A stretch of 64,000 nt of DNA from VFMC01 sp040380855 (GTDB lineage: Bacteria; Actinomycetota; Acidimicrobiia; Acidimicrobiales; Ilumatobacteraceae): NCBI GenBank assembly GCA_040380855.1, contig JBEIIG010000007.1:1-64000 (forward strand), read 5' to 3'. Below are positions 1-8,391 of the stretch, piece after piece. The stretch's first letter is position 1. The number at the start of each line of letters is the position of its first letter. The notes under the pieces are model-generated. The model saw only the letters and a list, made by a program, of their open reading frames with translations. It had not been told where the DNA came from and did not search any database. A program made the position numbers and the translations under genes.

Positions 1-83
1 CGATGACATGTTCGGCGGTGCACCAATTGTCACCAACTGATGAAAAATGTGTCTGATCGACCGGCACAATCGCGCCTGCTCAG

Positions 84-89
84 TACGGT
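84..89 (+). promoter_or_regulatory. Predicted -10 box, leaderless promoter of the phosphatase-like gene
   Basis: TACGGT fits TANNNT and ends 8 bases before the GTG at 98. No ribosome binding site lies between them, so the transcript may start at or near the start codon. This is the main reason for choosing 98 over the ATGs at 47 and 116. Confidence 0.4.
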
Positions 90-97
90 CGCTCTTC

Positions 98-652
98 GTG
101 GCAACACGGGTGCTCATGCTCTGCGCGGACGACACGCTCGCGGCACCGATGGCCGCAGCGCTGCTGCGCCAGCATCTGGAACGAGCCGGTATCCGCACCG
201 AGGTGACATCGGCGGGTGTCGACCAGACCGGGTCGCCGGTGTCGCGCGACGCGGTCAGTGCGCTGCTGCACTGGGGCCTCGACCTCTCGCAGCACACCCC
301 GCGCCAGGCGACCCCCGGCCTCGTCGCCAGCGAGGGGTCGCAACTCATCATCACCATGGCGCGCGACCAGCTGCGCCGCCTCGTGGCACGCGACCGGCGC
401 ACCTGGGTGCGCACCTTCACCCTCAAAGAACTCGTCCGCTCGACCGAGGGCACCACGCCCGCAGCGGGTGTGCCGTTCGAGTCGTGGACCTCGTCGATCA
501 TCCGCCGACGTCGCGGCGTCGACCTGGTCGACGACGACCCCGTCGACGATCTGGCCGATGCGCGCGGCCGTGGCATCACCGCAGTGAGCGCCCTCGCCGA
601 CGAGATCCACGACCTCACCGCCGCGCTGGTGTCGAGCGTTCCCTGGAGCTAG
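98..652 (+). CDS. Low-molecular-weight protein tyrosine phosphatase-like protein with degenerate P-loop
   Basis: The 184-residue product has the LMW-PTP/arsenate-reductase fold signature near the N terminus. The family motif is CxGNxCRSPMAE. Here it reads CADDTLAAPMAA: the nucleophile Cys stays, but the phosphate-binding Arg and the following Ser are both Ala and the GN turn is gone. The later TFTLKELVR segment and a DDP near the C terminus match actinobacterial members, so the family assignment is sound. Catalysis of the usual kind is unlikely, and a binding or regulatory role is inferred. The GTG start at 98 is preferred because of the -10 box upstream. The 3' end overlaps the convergent copA stop by 4 bases. 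Confidence 0.7.
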   Translation: MATRVLMLCADDTLAAPMAAALLRQHLERAGIRTEVTSAGVDQTGSPVSRDAVSALLHWGLDLSQHTPRQATPGLVASEGSQLIITMARDQLRRLVARDRRTWVRTFTLKELVRSTEGTTPAAGVPFESWTSSIIRRRRGVDLVDDDPVDDLADARGRGITAVSALADEIHDLTAALVSSVPWS

Positions 653-2928
653 CGAGCGCCACCCACCGGCAGTGCGTCGAACCGACGCAGGCGCAGGCTG
701 TTGCTCACCACGAACACCGAACTGAACGCCATCGCCGCACTCGCCAGCACCGGTGAGAGCCGACCGGTGGCCGCGAGCGGGATGGCAGCCACGTTGTAGG
801 CGAACGCCCAGAACAGGTTGCCCTTGATCGTGCCGAGGGTGCGGCGGCTGAGCCGGATGGCGTCGACCACCGCAGGGATCTCGGCTCGCATCAGTGTGAG
901 GTCGCTGGCCTCGATCGCCACATCGGTGCCCGTGCCCATCGCGATCCCGAGGTCGGCCTGGGCCAGCGCCGCTGCGTCGTTCACCCCGTCGCCCACCATG
1001 GCCACCACCTTGCCCTGCGCCTGCAGGTCGCGCACCACGGCCACCTTGCCGGCAGGCAGCACATCGGCCACCACATCGGCCGGGTCGATACCCACCTCGG
1101 CGGCCACCGACGCAGCAATGGCCGCGTTGTCGCCGGTGAGCAGGACGGGCCGCACCCCGAGGTCGCGAAGTGCAGCGATGCCCACCCGGCTCGATGCCTT
1201 CACCGTGTCGGCGAGCGCCAGGCGACCGACGACCCGACCGTCGACGACGACGTCGACAGCGGTGGCCACCGTTGCCGTCGCCGCGGGAGACGCTGCAGCC
1301 GAGCCGTTCGTGAGGGCGGGGCCCGCCCGGCGGACGCTCACGGCCGCCGGCGCGTCGTCGAGCAGCACGGTGCCGTGGGCACCGACTCCGGGCTCGTTCA
1401 CGAAGTCGCTCACGGGCGGCACCTCGAGGCCGAGGTGCCGGGCGTGGCGCACGATGGCCTTGGCGATGGGGTGCTCGCTCGCGGCCTCGACCGCAGCGGC
1501 AGCCCGCACCACATCGGCGACGGTGCGCGGTGGGACGGGCTCGACCGCGATCACCGACATCGAACCCTCGGTGACCGTGCCGGTCTTGTCGAGCACGACG
1601 GTGTCGATCGCTCGCGTGCTCTCGAGCACCTCGGGCCCGCGGATCAGCACACCGAGTTGCGCGCCGCGGCCGGTGCCCACCAGCAGGGCCGTCGGTGTGG
1701 CCAGCCCCAGCGCGCACGGACAGGCGATGATGAGCACTGCCATCGCCGGGCCCATCGCATCGCTGAACGAGCCGGTGCGGGCGAACCAGAAGCCGAGGGT
1801 GGCCACGGCCAGTGCCACCACCACGGGGACGAACACGGCCGACACCCGGTCGGCCAGCCGCTGCACGGGCGCCTTGCCGCTCTGCGCGTCGGCCACGAGG
1901 CGCGCCATCTGCGCCAACGTGGTGTCGGCACCCACGCGGGTGGCTCGCACGACGAGGCGGCCATTGGTGTTGATGGTCGCTCCCACCACCGTGTCGCCGG
2001 GCGCCACCTCACGCGGAACGCTCTCGCCGGTGACGAGCGAGGTGTCGACGCCCGAGGTGCCGTCGTCGACCACGCCGTCGGTGGCGATCCGCTCACCGGG
2101 GCGCACCACGAACCGGTCGCCCACCTGCAGGTCGCTCACCGCCACCCGCCGTTCGTTCCCGCCGGCATCGAGCACGTTGGCCTCGAACGCGCCACGCTCG
2201 AGCAGTGCTCGCAGCGCGCTGCCGGCCCGCCGTTTCGCGCGCGCTTCGAACCACCGCCCGGCCAGGATGAGGGCCACGGTGGTCGATGCCACCTCGAGGT
2301 ACAGGTGGTGGTCGCCGCCGACACTGCCGACGAGCGACATGCTCATCGTCATCCCGTTGTCGCCTGCCGAGGTGAAGAACAGCGCGTAGGTGCTCCACAG
2401 GTAGGCGGCGATGACACCGAGCGACACCAGGGTGTCCATGCTGGCCTCGGCCTGGCGCAGGTTCTTCCAGGCGACACGATGGAACGGCCAGGCTGCCCAC
2501 AGCGCCACCGGTGATGCGAGCGCGAACGCCAGCCACTGCCAGTTGCGGAACTGCAGCGCAGGCACCATCGACAACAGCAGCACCGGCAGGCCCAGCACAC
2601 CGGCCGCGACGAGGCGGTGCAGCAGCGGGTCGGTGCTCGACTCGGCGGTGGTGGGTGCAGCGACCTCGTCGACAGGCGCCGGCACGCTGGCCCCGTAGCC
2701 GATGCGCTCGACGGCGGCCACGAGATCGCTCGGCACCACCAGGCTGGGGTCGAACGCCACACGAGCCTGCTCGGTGGCGTAGTTCACCGTGGCCTGCACC
2801 CCGTCGAGCTTGTTGAGGGTTCGTTCGATCCGTGCCGCACAGGCCGCGCAGGTCATGCCGGTGACCTCGAGGTCGATGTGATCGGTGAGCGAGCCGACGG
2901 GGGGCGCGATGGGTGTGGTGGGGCTCAT
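649..2928 (-). CDS. copA: Copper-translocating P1B-type ATPase
   Basis: This 759-residue efflux pump exports Cu(I) at the expense of ATP across the cytoplasmic membrane. It has one N-terminal heavy-metal domain (GMTCAAC, residues 24-30), about eight membrane segments, the CPC metal site near residue 403, the phosphorylation motif DKTGT near 448, the SEHP motif near 486 and the hinge GDGVND near 647. All catalytic motifs are intact. A short Ala/Thr-rich insertion sits in the nucleotide-binding domain. It is the last gene of csoR-copZ-membrane protein-copA and overlaps the preceding stop by 4 bases. It is therefore likely derepressed by copper through CsoR. CPC with an N-terminal CxxC supports copper over zinc. 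Confidence 0.93.
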   Translation of the reverse strand: MSPTTPIAPPVGSLTDHIDLEVTGMTCAACAARIERTLNKLDGVQATVNYATEQARVAFDPSLVVPSDLVAAVERIGYGASVPAPVDEVAAPTTAESSTDPLLHRLVAAGVLGLPVLLLSMVPALQFRNWQWLAFALASPVALWAAWPFHRVAWKNLRQAEASMDTLVSLGVIAAYLWSTYALFFTSAGDNGMTMSMSLVGSVGGDHHLYLEVASTTVALILAGRWFEARAKRRAGSALRALLERGAFEANVLDAGGNERRVAVSDLQVGDRFVVRPGERIATDGVVDDGTSGVDTSLVTGESVPREVAPGDTVVGATINTNGRLVVRATRVGADTTLAQMARLVADAQSGKAPVQRLADRVSAVFVPVVVALAVATLGFWFARTGSFSDAMGPAMAVLIIACPCALGLATPTALLVGTGRGAQLGVLIRGPEVLESTRAIDTVVLDKTGTVTEGSMSVIAVEPVPPRTVADVVRAAAAVEAASEHPIAKAIVRHARHLGLEVPPVSDFVNEPGVGAHGTVLLDDAPAAVSVRRAGPALTNGSAAASPAATATVATAVDVVVDGRVVGRLALADTVKASSRVGIAALRDLGVRPVLLTGDNAAIAASVAAEVGIDPADVVADVLPAGKVAVVRDLQAQGKVVAMVGDGVNDAAALAQADLGIAMGTGTDVAIEASDLTLMRAEIPAVVDAIRLSRRTLGTIKGNLFWAFAYNVAAIPLAATGRLSPVLASAAMAFSSVFVVSNSLRLRRFDALPVGGAR

Positions 2929-3731
2929 GGTTGCTCCACGGTGAACGCAGCGGTGGCGAGTTCGCCGTTGTCGGTGTACTGCAGGAACAACCGGTAGGTG
3001 CCGGGGCCGGGGAGTGGTCCCTCGAATCGATAGGTACCGATGGTGTCGTCGAGCGGATGCAGGTGGGCGTAGGCGAGGTCGCCCTCGCGGAAGGCCACCA
3101 GATGGGCCGACTGGCCGAGCCAGGGCTGCAATCCGTCGGTCGGCGTGATGGTGAAGGTGAGGCCGTCGCGCATCACCGTCCGGTCGCCGACGGTGATCAT
3201 GTCGGCAGGTGCGGGAAGCGGTTCGACGGTGGCGTCACCGGGTTCGAGCAGGTCGAGGCCGAGCACGATCGGGTCGGCACCGACGGGTCGGGTCTCGAGC
3301 ACCACCCGCCACGCGCCACCGCTCGAGCCGGTGAGGTCGATAGGGGTCGTCCAGACGCCATCGGCATCGATCTGAGGGTGCACGTGCTGGAACCCCTGCA
3401 GATCGCGGCGGATGAGCAGCAGGTGTGCCAGCGCGCCGTGGACCGGGCTGAAGTCGCGCACGGCCTCGCCGTTGCGGTCGAGGCGCACCGACAGGCTGGT
3501 GTCGCTGTGGTCGACCAGCACCAGGCGGTACGGGCCGACGGTGCTCGACAGCCCGAGTGCATCGGCGCCGGTACCCGTCGTCGCCGAACCGCCCGAGCCG
3601 TGGTCGTGGGCGTGCCCGGCCGACGCCGTGTGCGAGTGCCCGGGCAGTCGTTCACCCAGCGCATACGCGGTGGCGAACAGCCCCACGAGGATGAGGCCGA
3701 AGCTGAGCAGTCGGTTGCGGGGCGACGACAT
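2925..3731 (-). CDS. Membrane-anchored His-rich protein of the copper operon, duplicated domain
   Basis: The 268-residue protein has a single N-terminal membrane segment (about 8-26) followed by a His-rich stretch (residues 31-44, seven His). Two similar beta-type domains follow, about 65-165 and 180-268. Each carries an HxHP motif, HVHP at 117-120 and HLHP at 223-226. The rest should lie outside the cell. It sits between copZ and copA with a 4-base overlap into copA, so a role in extracytoplasmic copper binding or hand-over is inferred. I do not recognise a named family; the domains loosely resemble YtkA/FixH-like beta sandwiches. No enzyme motif was seen. Confidence 0.6.
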   Translation of the reverse strand: MSSPRNRLLSFGLILVGLFATAYALGERLPGHSHTASAGHAHDHGSGGSATTGTGADALGLSSTVGPYRLVLVDHSDTSLSVRLDRNGEAVRDFSPVHGALAHLLLIRRDLQGFQHVHPQIDADGVWTTPIDLTGSSGGAWRVVLETRPVGADPIVLGLDLLEPGDATVEPLPAPADMITVGDRTVMRDGLTFTITPTDGLQPWLGQSAHLVAFREGDLAYAHLHPLDDTIGTYRFEGPLPGPGTYRLFLQYTDNGELATAAFTVEQP

Positions 3732-3752
3732 GGGAGGCAGGCAGGTACGGGG

Positions 3753-3962
3753 TCAGTCGGCCACGTCGAAGCCGGCGTCGTCGGCGGCGGCGACGAGGCG
3801 GGCCCGGTCGAGCGCAGCACCCGTCACGACGACGGCCTTGGTGTCGAGGTCGACGCTGACCGAGGCCACGCCGTCGACGGCGCCGAGGCTCGACTCGATC
3901 GCTGCCTTGCAGTGGCCACAGGTCATGGAGGGAACGGAAAGGGTGATGGTGTCGGTGCTCAT
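3753..3962 (-). CDS. copZ: Copper chaperone, heavy-metal-associated domain
   Basis: This is a 69-residue single HMA domain with the metal-binding motif MTCGHC (Cys15 and Cys18), the usual length of CopZ. It should carry Cu(I) in the cytoplasm to CopA. The ATG at 3962 is chosen because it places the domain right at the N terminus. The longer reading frame to 4049 would add an unstructured tail and overlap csoR. It lies 83 bases downstream of csoR and 21 bases upstream of the His-rich membrane protein gene, in the same operon. Confidence 0.88.
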   Translation of the reverse strand: MSTDTITLSVPSMTCGHCKAAIESSLGAVDGVASVSVDLDTKAVVVTGAALDRARLVAAADDAGFDVAD

Positions 3963-4045
3963 GTGGTGCTCGATTCGTGGGTAGCGGGTGTTGGTGATGC
4001 TGGTTGTGGTGGTGGCTGGAACGGGATGATCAGACCCCTGCGGAT

Positions 4046-4333
4046 TCACGACCGCAAGAGGCGTTCGACGGCGCGGGTGGCCTCGTCGACGAGCTCGCCG
4101 GTTCGTTGCCCGTCGCCGCTGGCCGCTGCCCCGGCCACACAGTGCTGCAGGTGTTCGTGGAGCAGATGTACACCGACGCCCTGCAGCCCTTTGCTGATCG
4201 CCGCGAGCTGGGTGAGGACGTCGATGCAGTAGGTGTCGTCGTCGACCATGCGCTGCAAGCCGCGCACCTGGCCTTCGATACGGCGCAGGCGAGCGAGCAC
4301 CTGCTGCTTGTCGCTGTGGTAGCCGTGCGTCAT
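4046..4333 (-). CDS. csoR: Copper-sensing transcriptional repressor CsoR
   Basis: The 95-residue all-helical repressor of the CsoR/RcnR family has Cys36, His61 and Cys65, the same three Cu(I) ligands at the same numbers as described for Mycobacterium tuberculosis CsoR. Without copper it should bind the palindrome at 4345-4361 and silence its own operon; Cu(I) binding releases it. It is the first gene of the copper operon. A -10 box (TATAGT on the minus strand, 4342-4347) ends 8 bases before the ATG and overlaps the operator. This suggests a leaderless and directly repressible transcript. Confidence 0.93.
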   Translation of the reverse strand: MTHGYHSDKQQVLARLRRIEGQVRGLQRMVDDDTYCIDVLTQLAAISKGLQGVGVHLLHEHLQHCVAGAAASGDGQRTGELVDEATRAVERLLRS

Positions 4334-4344
4334 TGCTCGGAACT

Positions 4345-4361
4345 ATACCCCCAGGGGGTAT
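4345..4361. promoter_or_regulatory. CsoR operator
   Basis: This is a 17-base palindrome, ATACCCCC-A-GGGGGTAT, perfect around the central base and of the G-tract type bound by CsoR proteins. It overlaps the predicted -10 box of csoR (4342-4347) and lies 12 bases from the csoR start. The divergent NTF2-like gene has its own -10 box 32 bases away, so it may or may not be affected. Confidence 0.8.
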
Positions 4362-4392
4362 CTACGACAACGCACGTCCCGCCGACCACTCG

Positions 4393-4398
4393 TAGTCT
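4393..4398 (+). promoter_or_regulatory. Predicted -10 box, leaderless promoter of the NTF2-like gene
   Basis: TAGTCT ends 6 bases before the ATG at 4405. There is no ribosome binding site in the 6-base gap. Confidence 0.45.
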
Positions 4399-4404
4399 CT
4401 CGCC

Positions 4405-5208
4405 ATGCCAGGCCCAGCCGTCGACGTCATCCGCTCCTTCGGCGCTGTCGAATCCGACCAGCGCTACACCCGCCTCGTCGAACTGTTCGCCGACGACGCC
4501 GTGTACTACGACCCGTTCTTCGGACCCCAGCGGGGCAAGGCGGCGATCGGCGAGTTCATGAGTCACATGGAGTCGATCATGCCCAGCATGGGCGTGCGCT
4601 TCGACGAGTGGGAGGTCGAGGCCGACCGCACCGTGGCGTGGGCGCGCTGGACCATGTGGGTGCCGGGGAGCGACGGTACGCCGGTGCCGATTCCCGGCCA
4701 GAGCCTGTACCGCCTCGACGAGTCGTGCCGGGTCACCTACGCCGCCGACTACGTCGACAGCATCGCCTACCGCAAGCTGCGACCCGGCAAGGCCTCACCC
4801 GACGCGGGCAGCGCCGCCGGATGGTCCATCGACCCGCGCAACGTGAACGGCCCTGCTGCCGACGTGGTGCGCCGGTTCTGGGACATCCAAGAGGCTGCCC
4901 GCTACGCCGAACTGGGCGCGCTGTTCGCTCCCGACGCGGTGTTCACCGACCGCGTCTACGGCCGCTTCGAAGGCCACGAGGCCGTGGTCGGCTACCTGCG
5001 CCGGATGGAAGCGGAGATGCCGGCGATGGGTGTGCGTTTCGAACTGGTCGATGCGGCGGGCGACGACACGGTGGCGTGGAGCCAGTGGTGGTGTCACTTC
5101 CCCACCGGCTCGGTGCCCGGCTGGACGCTGCACACCCTGCGCGACGACCTGCTCACCCTCGATGCCGACTACTTCGACGTGGTGGCCGCTCACGCACTGT
5201 CGAGCTGA
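4405..5208 (+). CDS. Tandem NTF2-like (SnoaL-type) domain protein
   Basis: The 267-residue soluble protein is made of two related NTF2/SnoaL-like alpha+beta domains, about residues 4-130 and 150-262. Both copies begin with a helix and the phrase YxxLxxLFAxDAV, followed by F(D)PxxG-type loops and MPxMGVRFE. This shows internal duplication. Such domains bind small hydrophobic ligands or act as isomerases, hydrolases or cyclases, so no reaction can be assigned. It has no signal peptide. It is divergent from csoR and converges on a response regulator gene. A -10 box 6 bases upstream of the ATG supports the start. Confidence 0.65.
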   Translation: MPGPAVDVIRSFGAVESDQRYTRLVELFADDAVYYDPFFGPQRGKAAIGEFMSHMESIMPSMGVRFDEWEVEADRTVAWARWTMWVPGSDGTPVPIPGQSLYRLDESCRVTYAADYVDSIAYRKLRPGKASPDAGSAAGWSIDPRNVNGPAADVVRRFWDIQEAARYAELGALFAPDAVFTDRVYGRFEGHEAVVGYLRRMEAEMPAMGVRFELVDAAGDDTVAWSQWWCHFPTGSVPGWTLHTLRDDLLTLDADYFDVVAAHALSS

Positions 5209-5239
5209 CGATTCGTTCCGCGGCGAGGCCCGCGCAGCC

Positions 5240-5974
5240 TCAGTCGCCGAGTTGCTCGGCGCGTAGGGTGAGGCCCTTTGCTTCGACGAACGGAGCCAGG
5301 AACGGCCGACAGCGGACGACGAACATGTAGAGGTCGCGCATCGGCGGGTTGTGCAACCCGTGCAGGCTCAGCTCGGGGAGCAGTTGGGCGCGGTAGTTGC
5401 GCAGCGCGTTCAGGCGGAGCCCGCTGTAGGCAGCGAGGTCTTGGTACTCGGCCATCGGGCCGCAGGCCAGCACCGCCTGCCACAGCTTGGCGTGTCCGCG
5501 GTGCTGCACGAGTCGGGCGAAGCCGTCGAGCGTGCGCCATGGACTCTTCGTCGAGGGCAACAGGGACATGAGGACCGGGTCGACCGGTGCGGTGCCGTGG
5601 TTGGCCACCTGTCGCACCGCATCGAGCTGGGCCCGCACCGGGCTGCTCTTGCTGAAGGCGCAGGCGATGGGCAGCACCTCCCAGGTGTCGCGCAACAGGT
5701 CGCTGGCCCAGGCATCGCCATCGGTGAGGATCATCAGTCCGGTCTGCGGCGACTCGTAGTGGAGGTGCAGCAGGGCGTCGGCACCGGTGAGCTCCTCACC
5801 GGGGAACGACAGGTCGACGACAGCGACGTCGATGCTGTGCTGCGCCAGGAAGTCGGCATCGAGTTGGGATGGCGAGCGCAGGGTGAGCACCTCGAAGCCG
5901 AGGTCGCGCCGAATGGCTTCGGCGAACAACTCGCACGCGTGCGAACTGTCGTCGATGAGGAGCACGGTGGTCAC
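5240..5974 (-). CDS. Orphan response regulator with unusual C-terminal domain (copy 1)
   Basis: The 244-residue protein has a receiver domain (LLIDDS at 5-10, phosphoacceptor Asp54 in VVDLSF, Lys109 in FSKSS). The C-terminal half (about 145-235) carries a helix-turn-helix-like stretch, LAAYSGLRLNALRNYRAQ, at 180-197. That half is not the standard OmpR, NarL or AraC type. It is a clear paralogue of the regulator at 11249-11956, with Asp, Lys and HTH at matching positions. No kinase gene is adjacent, so the kinase at 9979-11271 is a plausible partner. The GTG at 5974 is chosen because it starts right at the receiver fold and has GAGG upstream. Confidence 0.72.
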   Translation of the reverse strand: MTTVLLIDDSSHACELFAEAIRRDLGFEVLTLRSPSQLDADFLAQHSIDVAVVDLSFPGEELTGADALLHLHYESPQTGLMILTDGDAWASDLLRDTWEVLPIACAFSKSSPVRAQLDAVRQVANHGTAPVDPVLMSLLPSTKSPWRTLDGFARLVQHRGHAKLWQAVLACGPMAEYQDLAAYSGLRLNALRNYRAQLLPELSLHGLHNPPMRDLYMFVVRCRPFLAPFVEAKGLTLRAEQLGD

Positions 5975-6239
5975 GAGTCGCCTCGACCGTCGGGGGGAGA
6001 CGCGCCGCGTCCGGCGACCTCGGCACGCGGCCGAGCCATGACCGTGGCGGTGTTGGGGGTGGGGGCGCTGGGCGAGGTGAGCATGGTCGACGGGGCATGG
6101 CACAGCGCTCGCCGTGCCATGCCCGGGCCAGCGTGATACCGGTCCGCACAATGACACCCTGAGATACCCGGGGTGTATGCACCTAGGTACATGTCGGCGG
6201 CGACCCAGCCCAGTGGCAACGACCGGGCGGTAGGCGGTG

Positions 6240-6314
6240 TGGTGCCCCCCCAGGGGCTCGAACCCTGAACCAACGGATTAAAAGTCCGCTGCTCTGCCAT
6301 TGAGCTAGAGGGGC
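6240..6314 (-). tRNA. tRNA-Lys (anticodon TTT), CCA encoded
   Basis: The complement folds as a complete cloverleaf: a 7-bp acceptor stem (GCCCCTC with GGGGGGC, one G-T pair), a D arm, an anticodon loop CTTTTAA giving UUU, a T arm with TTCGAGC, discriminator A and an encoded CCA. Length is 75 bases. It lies alone between a response regulator gene and modC. Confidence 0.95.
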
Positions 6315-6377
6315 GATCTGGCCCGGTCAGGCTAGTTGCCGTTCGGCCCGGACCGACCGTTCGGCGTCGTACCGGCC

Positions 6378-7439
6378 CTAGGCCGAGTAGACCTCGATGT
6401 CAGTGGCCTTCACGGTGGCGTGAACCTGATCGCCGGGGTGGAGGTCGAGCGCTTCGAGGGCGGCGACGGTGATCTCGGCTGCGAGCGGCAGAGGACCGTC
6501 GATGCCGACTCGCGCCCGTTCACCGAAGCGGTCGATCTCGACGATCGTGCCGGGCCAGACATTCCGGGCACTCGATCCGTCGACGGGTGTTCGCACCAAG
6601 CCCACCGAGTGCGGGCGGATGACGGCGAACGACGGCCCCGGCGGGGCGTCGGCGATCACCACCCTTGCACCGCTCGCCGTGGTGAGCACCCCGTCGACCA
6701 CGTTGCCGGTCACGAGGTTCACCCCCACCAGATCGGCCGCATACCGCGACCGTGGATGGGTGGCCACCTCGCGCAAGGTGCCCGATTGCACGATGCGGCC
6801 GGTGTCGATCACCGCCACCCGATCGGCCAGGGCGTGGGCGTCGACCGGGTCGTGGGTGACGAGCACGCACATCCCGCCGAACGAGTCGAGATGCCGACGC
6901 AGGTCGCGGCGCACCGCTGCCCGGGTACCGACGTCGAGCGCAGCGAGTGGCTCGTCGAGCAGCAGCAGTCGCGGGTCGGTTGCCAGGGCGCGTGCGAGCG
7001 CGGTGCGCTGGGCCTGACCGCCCGAGAGCACCCGCGGACGCTCGGTCGCATAGGCGCTGAGCCCCATCCGGTCCAGCCAGTCGCCGGCCACTCGACGAGC
7101 CTCGGCCTTGGGCACACCGCGGGCGCGCAGCCCGTAGGCGACGTTCTCGAGCACGCTCATCCCGTCGAACAACAGGTAGTCCTGGAACACCACACCGACT
7201 CGACGGCGGGCCGGGTCGACGAAGACGTCCACGGGGGCGCCCGGTCGGTCGACCACGATGTCGTCGATACGTATCTCGCCGCTGTCGATCGGGGTGAGAC
7301 CGGCGAGGCACCGCAGGACGGTGCTCTTGCCGGCGCCGTTCGGGCCGAGCAGTGCCACCACCTCACCCGGAGCCACCTCGAGCGCGAGGTCGAGGTGCAA
7401 CGAACCGAGCCGCACCTGGACGGTGGCCGACAGGCTCAC
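6378..7439 (-). CDS. modC: Molybdate/tungstate ABC transporter ATP-binding protein
   Basis: The 353-residue ATPase has Walker A GPNGAGKST (32-40), the signature LSGGQAQR, Walker B LLLLDEP near residue 160 and a C-terminal TOBE-type oxyanion domain (about 290-353). That order of domains is typical of ModC. It powers uptake through ModB. It begins with GTG inside the modB stop (GTGA, 4-base overlap), so the two are translationally coupled. A sulfate transporter (CysA) is the main alternative; the short single TOBE region and single permease favour molybdate. Confidence 0.82.
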   Translation of the reverse strand: MSLSATVQVRLGSLHLDLALEVAPGEVVALLGPNGAGKSTVLRCLAGLTPIDSGEIRIDDIVVDRPGAPVDVFVDPARRRVGVVFQDYLLFDGMSVLENVAYGLRARGVPKAEARRVAGDWLDRMGLSAYATERPRVLSGGQAQRTALARALATDPRLLLLDEPLAALDVGTRAAVRRDLRRHLDSFGGMCVLVTHDPVDAHALADRVAVIDTGRIVQSGTLREVATHPRSRYAADLVGVNLVTGNVVDGVLTTASGARVVIADAPPGPSFAVIRPHSVGLVRTPVDGSSARNVWPGTIVEIDRFGERARVGIDGPLPLAAEITVAALEALDLHPGDQVHATVKATDIEVYSA

Positions 7440-8272
7440 GCCACCACCGTGCCGGCGCCCGATCGGCCGTCGCCGCCGAGCCACCGGTCGCGAAGGCCGA
7501 GTAGCACTGCGAACGACACGGCGATCAGCACCAGAGCCAACACGATGGCCTGCTCGGGGTTGGTCTCGAGCGCCAGGTACACCGCGAGCGGCAACGTCTG
7601 GGTGGTGCCGGGGAAGTTGCCCGCAAAGGTGATCGTCGCGCCGAACTCGCCGAGCGCGCGCGCCCAGGCGAGCACCGCACCCGCCGCCAGGGCCGGACGG
7701 ATGGCGGGCAGGGTGACCCGGCGGAACGTGTACCACGACGATGCACCGAGCGTGCGCGAGGCGTCTTCCACCCGCTGGTCGAGTTGGCGCAGCGCCGCCT
7801 CGACGGTGATCACCAGGAACGGCATCGCCACGAATGTCTGCGCCACCACCACGCCAGCCGTGGTGAACGGCAGCCGCAGATCGAACCACCGATCGAGGTA
7901 CTGGCCCACCACACCGCGACGGCCGAGGGCGAAGAACAGCGCCACACCACCGACTACCGGAGGGAGCACCATCGACAGCGTGCACAGTGCCCGCACCAGC
8001 GATCGCCCGGGGAAATCGACCCGTGCCAGCAGCCAGGCCAGCGGCACGCCGAACAGAACACTGAACAACGTCGCCCAGAGCGAGCACACCAGCGACAGTC
8101 GCAGGGCGACGAGTGCGTCGTGGTCGGTGAGATACCTCCACGCACTGGTCCACGGAGCCCGCCACAGCAGGCCTGCCAACGGCAGAGCGAAGAACAGCAC
8201 CGCAGCCACAGCGAGCACCAGCGCCGGCCAGGGGAGGCGAGCACGACGACCGATGGCGCGTCGGCCGCTCAT
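7436..8272 (-). CDS. modB: Molybdate ABC transporter permease
   Basis: The 278-residue integral membrane protein has about six transmembrane helices and the permease EAA-type loop (EDASRTLGASSWYTFRRV, followed by GEFGATITFAGN), both characteristic of ModB/CysT permeases. It should form the membrane channel that works with ModC. The gene is first in a two-gene unit. No modA binding-protein gene lies on either side, which is unusual for this transporter. The 119-base upstream region holds a perfect inverted repeat at 8341-8359 that may control it. Confidence 0.83.
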   Translation of the reverse strand: MSGRRAIGRRARLPWPALVLAVAAVLFFALPLAGLLWRAPWTSAWRYLTDHDALVALRLSLVCSLWATLFSVLFGVPLAWLLARVDFPGRSLVRALCTLSMVLPPVVGGVALFFALGRRGVVGQYLDRWFDLRLPFTTAGVVVAQTFVAMPFLVITVEAALRQLDQRVEDASRTLGASSWYTFRRVTLPAIRPALAAGAVLAWARALGEFGATITFAGNFPGTTQTLPLAVYLALETNPEQAIVLALVLIAVSFAVLLGLRDRWLGGDGRSGAGTVVA

Positions 8273-8340
8273 CTACCCGGTACCCGTGCCGCCCGGAGGA
8301 AGAGTGGCGTTCTGAGGGTGCGGCCGGACACGACCTCAAC

Positions 8341-8359
8341 ATAGTCATCTGTTGACTAT
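8341..8359. promoter_or_regulatory. Inverted repeat upstream of modBC, candidate operator
   Basis: ATAGTCA-TCTGT-TGACTAT has perfect 7-base arms and a 5-base spacer. It lies 69 bases upstream of modB. On the minus strand the arm nearest modB leads into TATGTT, a possible -10 box, so a bound regulator would block or touch the promoter. No modE-like gene is nearby. Confidence 0.5.
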
Positions 8360-8391
8360 TGGGCCAACCCCTGGTGTCGCTGGCGCGCCGG

